DNA of 64,000 bases from Bryobacteraceae bacterium (GTDB lineage Bacteria; Acidobacteriota; Terriglobia; Bryobacterales; Bryobacteraceae). The notes under the pieces were generated by a model. That model searched no databases. It was not told where the DNA came from and saw only the letters and a program-made list of their open reading frames with translations. Below are positions 31,024-39,928 of the stretch, one piece after another (within the stretch, counting starts at the first letter, position 1; each line of letters begins with the position of its first letter). The position numbers and the translations under genes were made by a program. The stretch is from positions 186,001-250,000 of the forward strand of contig JAWKHH010000003.1 of the NCBI GenBank assembly GCA_041394945.1. The letters are read 5' to 3'.

Positions 31024-31709
31024 GCCGCGGCGAGCTTCGCCGCTCTGCGGAACACGGACCGCAGCATCGGCGCCGTCAGCCGGCCGGTGGACGTGTTCTG
31101 CTGGCTCGGGTGGTACGACGCGATCAGCTTTGGATTACCCGGCGTGGTATCGTACACGCGGTCATGCGCGAAAACGAACGGCGCCCGGGAAGCAATGGCG
31201 CCGCGATCTTTGAGGATCGCGAGATAAGTGTCGAAGGCGATCCGGCCGAGCGTCACCACCACGCGAACATAGCCGAGCAGATCGATCTCCCGCTCCAGAT
31301 ACGGCCGGCATCGCCGCAATTCCTCCGGGAGCGGTTTGTTGTCCGGCGGGGCGCAGCGCGCTGAGGCGGCGATGTAGAGGCCGCGCAGCGAAAGGCCGTC
31401 GCCGCGGTGGGTGGAGCCGGGCTGCGAGGCGAAGCCGGTGGCGTGGAGGGCGGCATACAGAAAATCGCCGGACGCATCGCCGGTGAACATGCGGCCGGTG
31501 CGGTTGGCGCCATGCGCGCCGGGCGCCAATCCGATGACCAGCACGCGCGCGGCCGGGTCGCCAAAGGAGCGCACGGGGCGCCCCCAGTAGGTCCAGTCGC
31601 GGTAAGCGCGGCGCTTCGTCTCAGCGACGTTTCGGCAGTGCTCCCGCAGACGGGGACAAAGCTCGCAGGCGGTGATCTCGTCTTGCAGGATTTCCAGCGC
31701 GGACGGCAT
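31020..31709 (-). CDS. udgB: family 5 uracil-DNA glycosylase (UdgB)
   Basis: A 229-residue base-excision repair enzyme that removes uracil and other deaminated bases. It has the four iron-sulfur cysteines (CELCPR near the start; RCAPPDNK and RRCRPYL in the middle), motif GLAPGAHGANRTGRMFTGD typical of family 5, and the DNA-clamping motif HPSQQNTSTGRLT. The start is uncertain: ATG 31709 gives MPSALEILQDEITACELC; ATG 31733 would add eight residues and leave only 6 bp to the divergent aminotransferase gene. Ends in a 4-bp overlap with the convergent cytochrome gene. Confidence 0.9.
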   Translation of the reverse strand: MPSALEILQDEITACELCPRLREHCRNVAETKRRAYRDWTYWGRPVRSFGDPAARVLVIGLAPGAHGANRTGRMFTGDASGDFLYAALHATGFASQPGSTHRGDGLSLRGLYIAASARCAPPDNKPLPEELRRCRPYLEREIDLLGYVRVVVTLGRIAFDTYLAILKDRGAIASRAPFVFAHDRVYDTTPGNPKLIASYHPSQQNTSTGRLTAPMLRSVFRRAAKLAAA

Positions 31710-31739
31710 CGGGGCGAACGAGAAGAGTACCATACGAAC

Positions 31740-33053
31740 ATGCAGCGTCGACGATTCGTCACCACCGCCGCGGCCGCCACCATGGCCGCGCACGCTCCCG
31801 CCGCCCCGAAAGACTCGCTCGCCATTCTTGGCGGGACTCCGGTTCGCAAGGACGCTTTCCACTCGTGGCCGGAGTGCGACCAGCGTGAGGAAGCAGCCGT
31901 AACCGGCGTGGTTCGTTCACGGCGCTGGAACCGCAACACGCAGGTGGAGAAGTTCGAAGCCGACTACGCGCGGCTGCTGGGTGTGCCGCACGTGCTCGCC
32001 ACGGCGAATGGCACCAGCGCGCTGTTCGCGTCGCTGCACGCGCTCGGCGTCCAGCCCGGCGACGAAGTGATCGTGCCGCCCTACACGTTCGTCGCCACGG
32101 TGAACGTGGTGATGCTGCATCACGCGCTGCCCGTTTTCGCCGACACCGACATCGACACGTTCCAGGTGGACCCGAAGCGCGTGGCGGCGCAGGTGACCGA
32201 TCGCACCACGGCGATTCTCCCGGTGCATATGGCCGGCAGCGCCGCGGATATCGACGCCCTGCTCGCCATCGGCAAGCAGAAGGGAATCCCGGTGCTGGAG
32301 GACGCCTGCCAGGCGCACCTCGGTGAATGGCGCGGGCGAAAGCTCGGCGCGTGGGGCGCGGCGGGCTGCTACAGCTTCCAGGCGTCCAAGAATCTCAACT
32401 CGGGCGAAGGCGGCGCAATGGCCACCTCGGACCAATCACTGTTTGAACGCGCACACGCCTTCCACAACAACGGCCGCGCGCCGCGGACGGCAAGCTACGA
32501 CTTTTCCTACCAATCGGGCGGGGCGAACCTCCGGCTTACCGACTTCCAAGGCGCCATCCTGAACTCGCAGATGACGCGAATCGAGGCCAACGGCCGCGCC
32601 CGCGACGAGAACGCACGCTACCTCACATCGCTGTTCGAGAAGATCCCCGGGGTGACCCCGGCGCGCAACTACGCTGGTTGCACGCGCAGCGCCTGGCACT
32701 TGTATATGTTCCGCTACGACAAGCGCGAGTTCGCCGGGCTGGATCGGGCGGTCTTCCTGAAGGCCCTGGCGGCGGAAGGCATCCGGGCCTCTAGTGGGTA
32801 TACGCCGCTGAACAAGCAGCCGTTCCTCGAAGCCGCACTCGCTTCGCGCGCCTACAAGCGGCTCTATCCGGAAAAGGTGCTCGCCGAGTGGAAGGAACGC
32901 ACGCATTGCGCGGCGAACGACCGGTTGTGCGAAGAAGCCGTGTGGTTCACGCAGACCATGCTGCTCGGCCCGCGGGGAGACATGGACCAGATCGCCGCGG
33001 CCATCGCGAAGATCCGGGCCGGCGCGGCCGATCTTGCCAAGCGCGGCGTTTGA
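31740..33053 (+). CDS. DegT/DnrJ/EryC1/StrS-family PLP aminotransferase with Tat-type leader
   Basis: A 437-residue sugar-aminotransferase-type enzyme: TANGTSALFASLHALGV, PPYTFVATVNVV, EDACQAHLGEWRGRKLG and the PLP lysine in SFQASKNLNSGEGGAM (~residue 218). It begins MQRRRFVTTAAAATMAAHAPAA, a twin-arginine-like export leader, odd for a family that normally acts in the cytoplasm on nucleotide sugars. Export as a folded holoenzyme by Tat is plausible. It could also be an AHBA-synthase-like or regulatory homologue. ATG 31740 is preferred over the long open frame reaching 31407. Confidence 0.88.
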   Translation: MQRRRFVTTAAAATMAAHAPAAPKDSLAILGGTPVRKDAFHSWPECDQREEAAVTGVVRSRRWNRNTQVEKFEADYARLLGVPHVLATANGTSALFASLHALGVQPGDEVIVPPYTFVATVNVVMLHHALPVFADTDIDTFQVDPKRVAAQVTDRTTAILPVHMAGSAADIDALLAIGKQKGIPVLEDACQAHLGEWRGRKLGAWGAAGCYSFQASKNLNSGEGGAMATSDQSLFERAHAFHNNGRAPRTASYDFSYQSGGANLRLTDFQGAILNSQMTRIEANGRARDENARYLTSLFEKIPGVTPARNYAGCTRSAWHLYMFRYDKREFAGLDRAVFLKALAAEGIRASSGYTPLNKQPFLEAALASRAYKRLYPEKVLAEWKERTHCAANDRLCEEAVWFTQTMLLGPRGDMDQIAAAIAKIRAGAADLAKRGV

Positions 33054-33105
33054 CCGGTGATGGGTCGGCGCGCTATCGTTGCTTGAGGGCACTCCTCAAG
33101 TTTCC

Positions 33106-33180
<75 letters not shown>

Positions 33181-33196
33181 ACCCATGCCGCCGGTC

Positions 33197-33574
33197 TCAC
33201 TGTCCCTCGATTCTTGTCCTCAGGCCCAGTTCCTTCGCCAAGCCGATTTTGACGTTCCGCTCTACCTCCGAAGCGGAGGGCCGCCGGAGCCACTCGATCA
33301 GCTTCCGGCCCACTTCGCGCTCGTCGATGCTTGCCGCACGGGAAGGTTCCGGACTCACCGCCAGGGTTGAGCCGGCCGCTGCCGCCGGGGCCGGTGCAAG
33401 CGACTGCCGGACCACCGGAGCCGGATCCGGGCTCCCACACATGGAACGGTCCACGTAGCGTTTTCTTCCGCTGGAGGAGATCGTGTAACAACCGCCCCGG
33501 GGCCCCGTATAGTATTGCGCCTCCGCTACCAGGGAGCACACGAACACGAAAGCGATCAGTCTTCGAGTGAGCAC
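33197..33574 (-). CDS. small secreted protein with a PBCV-basic-adaptor-like motif
   Basis: With GTG 33574 as start (GGAGG 9 nt upstream) the product is 125 residues with signal peptide ending VCSLVAEA. Immediately after comes YYTGPRGGCYTISSSGRKRYV, close to the short GPRGG-x-Y-x(6)-GKK-x-YV element of the PBCV-specific basic adaptor family, here with a paired CYT and MCG cysteine. The rest is low-complexity Ala/Pro followed by an amphipathic C-terminal helix. A longer start at 33604 is possible. Function unknown; may be a surface adaptor. It lies 16 bp from the tRNA end on the opposite strand. Confidence 0.6.
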   Translation of the reverse strand: MLTRRLIAFVFVCSLVAEAQYYTGPRGGCYTISSSGRKRYVDRSMCGSPDPAPVVRQSLAPAPAAAAGSTLAVSPEPSRAASIDEREVGRKLIEWLRRPSASEVERNVKIGLAKELGLRTRIEGQ

Positions 33575-33682
33575 GGGGAATAGCCTCCACCGCGAGAGTA
33601 TCACCGATCCGGCTGGACCGCGCTCAGTGACTCACCTGGTTCCTACGGCATTATGGACTTACTTGGCGGCCTTTCCCGAAGA

Positions 33683-34927
33683 CTAACCTTTCCGACCCGG
33701 CCACACCACTCCCTGGTCCTTCTTCGTCACCGGACCCGTCCCCTTATACACAAACTTCTGGACCCGCTGGCCGCGATAGGTTTCGGTGGTGAAGATGTTC
33801 CCCTTGGAATCCGTGGCGATGCTGTGCACCGCGTAGAACTGGCCCGGCTGACGGCCGCCGTCGCCAAACGTGGTGAGCACCTCGAGCGTTTCGCGCAGCA
33901 GCACGTGGACCTTCATGTTCGAACCGTCGGCGACATAGAGGAACTTCTGGCCGGGGTCGCGCGAGAGGGCCACGTCGAAGGTCGAACCGTCGCCAAGCGT
34001 GTCGCGCATGATCCAGGTCTCCTTCACATAGGCGCCGTCGGTCTTGAAAACCTGAATGCGGTCGTTGGTGCGGTCGCACACGTACAGCAGCCCGTCGTTG
34101 GCGAGCGCCAGCCCGTGCACCGGGGTGCGGAACTGCTTCGGCGCGGGCTCTTTCGGATCGTACGGCGGAAGCTGCTTATCGTCGGGCTTGTTGCCATAGG
34201 CGCCCCAGTGCCGCTTGTACTTGCCGCTGTCGGCGTCGTATACGATCACTCGGCGGTTGCCGTATCCATCCGCAACATAGAGTTCGTTGGTCTTCGGATC
34301 GACGAGCGTCTTGGCGGGAAGCTTCAGGTTGTCGGGGTCATTGCTGCCACGGCCCTGATTCGGCTTACCGATCTGCATCAGGAACTTACCCGCCCGAGTG
34401 AATTTGAGCACGAAGCTGTCGTGGACCGATCCCGCGCCCATGCGGCTCTCGTCGTGCGGCAGCGTCGCCCCGGCGGCGGGTTGCTGGCCGCGGCCATTCC
34501 CGCCGATCCAGACGTTGCCTTTGTGATCGACGTCGATGCCGTGGTTCGAAGCCGGCCAGTCGAAGCCATCGCCCGGGCCGCCCCAGTGGCCGACGAGATC
34601 GCCGGCTGCGTTGAACTCGAGAACCGGCGGCGCCGCGGCGCAGCACTCAGCGGCCTTCGGACTCATCGTCGCGTACTGCTCTTTCGCCTCGAGCGATCCG
34701 CCGCGGTGGATGATCCACACATGGTCGCTCGAGTCGACGGCGACACCGATGGCGGCGCCGATCACCCAATGGTTCGGCAGCGGCTTCGGCCACAGCGGGT
34801 CCACTTCAAACCGCGGCGCCTGCGCGCCGGCCGCTTCGGCCTTCTTCTCGAGCAGGCGGGACCCCACGGCCAATCCGCCCATCACAGCCGCGAAGGCGGC
34901 AATTCCAACGGTCTTTCGTCGATTCAT
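33683..34927 (-). CDS. secreted NHL-repeat beta-propeller protein
   Basis: A 414-residue exported protein (MNRRKTVGIAAFAAVMGGLAVG leader) with about six NHL/6-bladed propeller repeats, for example GVAVDSSDHVWIIHRG, GIDVDHKGNVWIGGNG, LYVADGYGNRRVIVYD, GLLYVCDRTNDRIQVF and KFLYVADGSNMKVHVL. Proteins of this type in Acidobacteriota are often annotated as peptidyl-alpha-hydroxyglycine lyase-like, but no catalytic assignment can be made. The stretch ECCAAAPPVLEF holds a vicinal cysteine pair. Divergent from the HupE-like gene, with AT-rich TATGAT/TATCAT boxes in the 48-bp gap. Confidence 0.82.
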   Translation of the reverse strand: MNRRKTVGIAAFAAVMGGLAVGSRLLEKKAEAAGAQAPRFEVDPLWPKPLPNHWVIGAAIGVAVDSSDHVWIIHRGGSLEAKEQYATMSPKAAECCAAAPPVLEFNAAGDLVGHWGGPGDGFDWPASNHGIDVDHKGNVWIGGNGRGQQPAAGATLPHDESRMGAGSVHDSFVLKFTRAGKFLMQIGKPNQGRGSNDPDNLKLPAKTLVDPKTNELYVADGYGNRRVIVYDADSGKYKRHWGAYGNKPDDKQLPPYDPKEPAPKQFRTPVHGLALANDGLLYVCDRTNDRIQVFKTDGAYVKETWIMRDTLGDGSTFDVALSRDPGQKFLYVADGSNMKVHVLLRETLEVLTTFGDGGRQPGQFYAVHSIATDSKGNIFTTETYRGQRVQKFVYKGTGPVTKKDQGVVWPGRKG

Positions 34928-34975
34928 AGGAGCGCCCGATTCGCGTAGGCTATCATACTCGAACCGGATCCACCG

Positions 34976-36313
34976 ATGAGCCGCCTGCTCGTTTTCGCCG
35001 TCCTGCTCGCCTCCGCTTCCCCCGTGCGCGCGCACGACATCCCCAGCGACGTCACCGTCACGGCGTTCGCCGCCGCCTCCGGCTCCACGCTCCGCCTGCT
35101 CGTCCGCATGCCGCTGCGGGCCGTCCGCGACATCGATTTCCCGGAGCGCGCGGACGGCTATCTCGACCTCGACAAACTCGATCCCCTGCTCCCGGGCATC
35201 GTCACGCAGTGGATCGCCAGCCCCATCGAGATCCGTTCCGGCGGCGATCCTCTCGAAAAGCCGCGTGTCGCGGCGGCCCGCATTTCAATCCCGGCGGACC
35301 GCTCATTCCGCGAATACAACGCCGCGCTCGCGCACCTCGCCGGACCGCCGATCGCCTCGGCGGAAACGCTCGTCTGGAACCAGGTGAACCTCGACGCGCT
35401 TCTCGAATACACGCTCCCGGCGAACGGCTCCGCGCTCGCCATCCGTCCGCGATTCGACCATTTGGCGGCGCGCGTCACCACCTCGCTCCGATTCCTCGCC
35501 ACAAACGGAGTCGTCCGCGCCTACGAGTTCCACGAAGATCCGGGACTCGTCCCGCTCGATCCTTCCTGGACGCAAGCCGCCAGACGTTTCCTTGCCCTCG
35601 GCTTCCACCACATCCTGGACGGGATGGACCACCTGCTTTTCCTCGCCTGCCTGGTGATTCCGCTCCGCCGGTTCGTGCCGCTGGCGCTGGCGGTGACGGC
35701 CTTCACCGCCGCCCACTCGATCACGCTCGCCGCCGCGGCGTTCGACCTCGCGCCCTCCGGACTCTGGTTCCCCCCGATGGTGGAAACCGCCATCGCCGCG
35801 TCCATCCTCTGGATGGCCATCGAAAACATCGTCGGGCGCGCGGACGCGGCGCACCGGGCCACCATGGCGTTCGCGTTTGGGCTGATTCACGGCTTCGGCT
35901 TTTCGTTCGCATTGAAGGAAACGCTGCAGTTCGCCGGCGCTCATCTGGCGGCGTCGCTCGCCGCGTTCAACGCCGGCGTGGAACTGGGCCAATTGACCGT
36001 GCTGGCGTTGATTCTACCCGCGCTGTGGGCGCTGTTTCGATGGGTGCTGCCGGAGCGCGCCGGGACGGCGATTCTGTCGGTGCTGATCGCTCACACCGCC
36101 TGGCACTGGCTCGCGGATCGAGCCGCGTTGCTGGCCGCATTCCGGATCGGACTCACGCCCGCGGAGACACTCCGCGCGTTGTTGTTCCTGATGATGTTCG
36201 GGGGATCGATCTGGGTGGCGAACCAGGCCGCGCGCCGGCTCAGCTCCGGTGAGCCACCACCACTCGCGACGGATAACCCAACTGCCGCACCTTGCGCTCC
36301 GCCTGAAGCTTGA
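34976..36313 (+). CDS. HupE/UreJ-family membrane protein
   Basis: A 445-residue protein: signal peptide (LLVFAVLLASASPVRAHD), a periplasmic beta-rich region (residues ~20-195) and a C-terminal six- to seven-helix HupE/UreJ_2 domain. The metal-type histidines are conserved in LGFHHILDGMDHLLFL, FTAAHSITLA, FGLIHGFGFSFAL and IAHTAWHW. HupE/UreJ proteins are linked to nickel or metal permeation, but no hydrogenase or urease genes are near. Its last 74 bp overlap the 3' end of the convergent methyltransferase gene. Confidence 0.85.
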   Translation: MSRLLVFAVLLASASPVRAHDIPSDVTVTAFAAASGSTLRLLVRMPLRAVRDIDFPERADGYLDLDKLDPLLPGIVTQWIASPIEIRSGGDPLEKPRVAAARISIPADRSFREYNAALAHLAGPPIASAETLVWNQVNLDALLEYTLPANGSALAIRPRFDHLAARVTTSLRFLATNGVVRAYEFHEDPGLVPLDPSWTQAARRFLALGFHHILDGMDHLLFLACLVIPLRRFVPLALAVTAFTAAHSITLAAAAFDLAPSGLWFPPMVETAIAASILWMAIENIVGRADAAHRATMAFAFGLIHGFGFSFALKETLQFAGAHLAASLAAFNAGVELGQLTVLALILPALWALFRWVLPERAGTAILSVLIAHTAWHWLADRAALLAAFRIGLTPAETLRALLFLMMFGGSIWVANQAARRLSSGEPPPLATDNPTAAPCAPPEA

Positions 36314-36941
36314 AGCCGCAGGACCGCATCCAATCCGGAACCCGCGCCTCCACCTGCTGGCCCCAGAACGCGGGCGCCACCGACGATGCCACCTTGTACA
36401 AATGGTTGAACACGTCGGCGTTCTGGCCGATCAGCACGAGTGAAAACTTGCCGCCCGGCTGCAGAACGCGACGCACCTCGCGCAGCATCCGGAAGATGTC
36501 TTCCTTGGCGAGAAGTTCCACAAGATAGCAGCACACGACGGCATCGAAGGAATGATCGCGAAACGGGAGATACCGGGCGTCGACGGCCTGGCAATGCGCG
36601 CGTGCGGCGGGAAAGTCGCGCCGCACCTGCTGGAACGTCTTGGCGGCCATGCGCGGCGACAAATCCACCCCAACGGTTTCTCCGCCCGGATTCGCCCGCA
36701 CCAGCCGGCGGAACATTTCGCCGGAGCCGGTGGCGATCTCGAGAACGCGCATGCCGTTCTCGATGCCCGAAAGATCGAGCACAATTTTGTGCGCGCGGGA
36801 ATGGAAGAAATGGGTTGACAGCGGGTAGATGGCCGAAACCATGTCGTAGACCCGCCGCGTCCGGGCGGCGATCGTTTGGGGAATCCCGTCCCTTTGCAGG
36901 GAAACAATTTCCGTGTCTAGGTTACGCAGAAGGGTGTTCAT
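36240..36941 (-). CDS. class I SAM-dependent methyltransferase (UbiE/COQ5-like)
   Basis: A 233-residue methyltransferase with SAM motif VLEIATGSGEMFRRLV (~residues 65-80), acidic loop VGVDLSPRM, VDARYLPFRDHSFDAVVC and EVRRVLQPGGKFSLV. The family methylates quinones, lipids or small molecules. Its start is 11 bp after the LytS-type kinase stop, so it is probably co-transcribed with it. The C-terminus runs into the convergent HupE-like gene. Confidence 0.88.
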   Translation of the reverse strand: MNTLLRNLDTEIVSLQRDGIPQTIAARTRRVYDMVSAIYPLSTHFFHSRAHKIVLDLSGIENGMRVLEIATGSGEMFRRLVRANPGGETVGVDLSPRMAAKTFQQVRRDFPAARAHCQAVDARYLPFRDHSFDAVVCCYLVELLAKEDIFRMLREVRRVLQPGGKFSLVLIGQNADVFNHLYKVASSVAPAFWGQQVEARVPDWMRSCGFKLQAERKVRQLGYPSRVVVAHRS

Positions 36942-36952
36942 CGATTGGTGAC

Positions 36953-38263
36953 TCAGGACGCCCGCGCAAGCCCGGGTTCCCGTCCCGGTATCTCGATCCC
37001 CGTCCGAGTGCCTTCTCCCTGTTTGGAATCAATCCACATCTTGTAGTCGCTGCCGAAGAGCACCTTGAGCCGCTCGTTCACGTTGCTCACGCCGATGCCC
37101 TGTTCGAACAGCTTAGCAAGGTTCGCCTCGGGAATGCCGACCCCATCGTCGGATACCTCGAGGTGCAGCCGGTCTCCGTCGCGCCATGCGCGTAACCGGA
37201 TCCATCCGCCCTCCACCTTCGTCGCCAGCCCATGCTTGAGGCTGTTCTCGACGATCGGCTGCAACAGCATGCTCGGCACTTTGGCTTCCAGCGTTTCGGC
37301 CTCTACCTCCTTGTAGAACTTCAGTTTGTCCCCGAACCGCACCATTTCAATCGAGAGGTAGTCATCGATGAACTGCAGTTCCTCACGCAAACTTGTAAAG
37401 TTATCATGCTTTCGCATCAGCTTGCGCAGGATGCTCGAGAGCTTGTGGATCACCACGCGCGCCTGATCGGGGTTGGTGCGCACCAGCGACGCCACCGAAT
37501 TCAACGTGTTGAAAAGGAAATGCGGGTTGATCTGGCTCATCAGGGCGCGCAGCCGCGCCTCCTGGAGCATCAGAAGCTGATCCGCCAGCTTGATCTCGGT
37601 CCGCGCGTTGGCCCAGATCTTGATCGGCAGCAGCACGGCGAACATGGACGCCGCCCAGACCGCGGCCTGCGCCGCCCACCCGGAGCCGGGCTCGGGATAC
37701 ATGGTGAAAACCGCGCGCGGGCCGAACACGCGCGACCCCACCAGGCGCAGCAGTTCCACCATCGGTATGGTGAGGAACAGAAACGCGTGGAACCACGAGC
37801 GCGGATCGTCGCGCCAGTACCGGATGGCGCGATAAACGTTGCGATCCGGAAACGGCGAGATCGAGTAGATGGATTCGGGGTCCCGGGCGACGTCGCGCAG
37901 CATTCCGCCGAGCACCCCCACCGCGGCGAATAACGGCATCGAAAGCAGTTCGGCGTGAAACATGGGCGCCGCCGAAATCAGCGTCCCGCAGACGAGCCCA
38001 GGCACGTAGCCCCCCACCAGGCCCGCGATAAACGACCCCTCCAGACCCACATCCGCACCTTTGTATGTACCTGTAATCACTCGCACCGCCACGGCGCCGC
38101 CGAACACCGCCGCGATGGAAAACGCCATCCACAAACGCTGCGCCAGCGTACGTTCCTCCACCATCAGTAATCGTTTGAAGAAGCGAAACCGGACGAGGAT
38201 GGAGGCTAGCGAAGCGGAAACCGCCAGCTTCACGAACAGGTTTACGAGTGGCTGCTCGGACAT
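36953..38263 (-). CDS. LytS/YehU-type sensor histidine kinase
   Basis: A 436-residue membrane kinase. About six helices in residues 1-215 form a 5TMR-LYT-like sensor (FIAGLVGGYVPGLVCG). The His_kinase box is LMSQINPHFLFNTLNSV (phosphorylated His near residue 257), and the ATP-binding part has QPIVENSLKHGL, SDDGVGIPEANL and IGVSNVNERLKVLFG. This class usually works with a LytTR response regulator and often responds to peptides, pyruvate or envelope state. No response regulator is adjacent; the downstream gene is a methyltransferase. Confidence 0.9.
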   Translation of the reverse strand: MSEQPLVNLFVKLAVSASLASILVRFRFFKRLLMVEERTLAQRLWMAFSIAAVFGGAVAVRVITGTYKGADVGLEGSFIAGLVGGYVPGLVCGTLISAAPMFHAELLSMPLFAAVGVLGGMLRDVARDPESIYSISPFPDRNVYRAIRYWRDDPRSWFHAFLFLTIPMVELLRLVGSRVFGPRAVFTMYPEPGSGWAAQAAVWAASMFAVLLPIKIWANARTEIKLADQLLMLQEARLRALMSQINPHFLFNTLNSVASLVRTNPDQARVVIHKLSSILRKLMRKHDNFTSLREELQFIDDYLSIEMVRFGDKLKFYKEVEAETLEAKVPSMLLQPIVENSLKHGLATKVEGGWIRLRAWRDGDRLHLEVSDDGVGIPEANLAKLFEQGIGVSNVNERLKVLFGSDYKMWIDSKQGEGTRTGIEIPGREPGLARAS

Positions 38264-38308
38264 TGGAAGCGCGGTGCGCTCCCTACATCATACGCGCGCA
38301 GTCGCCTG

Positions 38309-39052
38309 CTATGCCCGGACGCGCCAGCGGCGAACCACAGCGACGGCGCCGAGCCCGGCCGCCACCAGCATCCAGGAACCAGGCTCCGGAGACGGGTTGG
38401 GGCCCGGGCCCGGGTCCGGAGGGACGGACCGCGCCAGATTCAGGATGAAGAAGGTCTCGATGCCACCCTGGGCGTCGGCGAGGCTGGAGGACAATCCCAG
38501 CCGCATGTCGGAGGCGAAGGTTCCTACTGCAAAGTCCAGCTCGGCCTGCTGAATGGCGTCCAGGCTAAAGAGGAAACCTGCATTACCCACGCCCGGATCG
38601 ACCGACGGAAAGGTGATGGGAGAGAACTGCCCGGAGTTCCACAGGACCGTTCCATCCGGAGCAAAGACATAAAGCGTTAGGTCCAACAGGTCAATCGAGT
38701 TGCTCGCGGGTTCGCTCGCGTTGAAAACGATGCCGATATCGATCGCGCTCAACCAGCCTCCCAGGGAAATCGGCAGCGTTTGCGTCTGGCCGCTTTGCTC
38801 GTTGGTCTGCGCGCCAGACCCGCCGCAAGCCGTCGACCCGAGTACGTCCGCCGCGCCGTTCCAGGCCACACACCCGCTTTCGGAGCCATCGTTGTCGTGC
38901 AAAGTGAGAACCGTGTTCTGAGCACCCAGCCCAGCGCCGCCGATGACCGGACTGATCGGGTCTTGGATGAGAGTAGCCAGCGCAAGTGGCGCCGAGACAC
39001 CCAGCAAGAGCGTTCCGCTCAACAGTTTGGCGATCGGTGTGACACGTCTCAT
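38309..39052 (-). CDS. PEP-CTERM sorting-signal protein
   Basis: A 247-residue exported protein (signal peptide around LSGTLLLGVSAPLALA) with a jelly-roll-like, serine/aspartate-rich body (LSAIDIGIVFNASEP, LTLYVFAPDGTVLW) and a clear C-terminal PEP-CTERM signal SPEPGSWMLVAAGLGAVAVV then RRWRVRA. The linker before it is proline/glycine rich (PPDPGPGPNP). The body contains two cysteines (SGCVAWN, STACGG) likely disulfide bonded. Expected substrate of an exosortase encoded elsewhere. Confidence 0.82.
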   Translation of the reverse strand: MRRVTPIAKLLSGTLLLGVSAPLALATLIQDPISPVIGGAGLGAQNTVLTLHDNDGSESGCVAWNGAADVLGSTACGGSGAQTNEQSGQTQTLPISLGGWLSAIDIGIVFNASEPASNSIDLLDLTLYVFAPDGTVLWNSGQFSPITFPSVDPGVGNAGFLFSLDAIQQAELDFAVGTFASDMRLGLSSSLADAQGGIETFFILNLARSVPPDPGPGPNPSPEPGSWMLVAAGLGAVAVVRRWRVRA

Positions 39053-39154
39053 GCGTCTATCGTGAAAGGCAATTCAGGGGAAACCTATGGAACGAATCGG
39101 TCAATCTCCCTAGGTCTGACCCGGAAAAGTACCGGTACCGGGCCCCTTTCAGGC

Positions 39155-39778
39155 ATGGCTATAATTGAGGTTTCTCCCTTGTCCCAGACCGCAATCCCCG
39201 TTACAGTCGCCGCTGAGGCCGACTTCCCCACGCGTTTCGGCCACTTTCGGATCTATGCCTTCGAGGCGGCGAACGGCGACGAGGCCGTCGCCGTCCGCAT
39301 GGGCGACCTTGCCGGGGCGCCCCCGCTAGTCCGCATCCATTCTCAGTGCCTCACCGGCGACGTGTTCCACTCCCTGCGTTGCGACTGCCGGGCGCAGCTC
39401 GAACTCTCGCTCGAAGCCATCGCCGCCGAGGGCCGCGGGCTGGTGATCTACGAGAATAAGGAGGGGCGAGGGATCGGGTTGGCGAACAAGATCCGGGCCT
39501 ACCACCTGCAGGACCAGGGCGCCGACACCGTCGAGGCGAACCAGGCGCTCGGGTTCGAGGCCGATCTCCGCGACTACGAACTCCCGGCCGCCATCCTTCG
39601 CGCCCTGGGCGTTCAAGCCGTGCGGCTGCTTTCGAACAATCCGGGCAAGATCGCCGCGCTCGAGAGCGCGGGCATCCAGGTAGCCGAGCGAGTCCCCTGC
39701 CAGCCTGAGGTCTCCACCGCGTCGCGGTACCTCACCACGAAGAAAGAAAAACTCGGGCACTTGCTCGAAGGTTTCTAA
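39155..39778 (+). CDS. ribA: GTP cyclohydrolase II (riboflavin biosynthesis)
   Basis: A 207-residue stand-alone RibA that opens the GTP ring to start riboflavin synthesis. Zinc cysteines are in SQCLTGDVFHSLRCDCRAQ; GTP/catalytic segments include IYENKEGRGIGLANKI, ADTVEANQALGFEADLRDY and LLSNNPGK. The start is ambiguous: ATG 39155 overlaps a perfect TATAAT (39160-39165), whereas TTG 39179 is preceded by GAGG at 8 nt and would give MSQTAIPVTV. No ribB fusion and no FMN riboswitch is visible in the 102-bp upstream gap. The frame open to 38780 runs through the antisense of the PEP-CTERM gene and is ignored. Confidence 0.93.
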   Translation: MAIIEVSPLSQTAIPVTVAAEADFPTRFGHFRIYAFEAANGDEAVAVRMGDLAGAPPLVRIHSQCLTGDVFHSLRCDCRAQLELSLEAIAAEGRGLVIYENKEGRGIGLANKIRAYHLQDQGADTVEANQALGFEADLRDYELPAAILRALGVQAVRLLSNNPGKIAALESAGIQVAERVPCQPEVSTASRYLTTKKEKLGHLLEGF

Positions 39779-39928
39779 ATCGGGCGGGCCGCCACGTGCT
39801 CCCGGCCGGCGTACGTTTGCCCATGGCGCCGGACTTTCCTGAAAGCGACAAGGCCGTTTCGAGCCGTTGGGTCCGGCTGGTAACATAGCGGAATCATTCG
39901 ACGCCTCTCTTTGGAGCTTCAAAAATCC

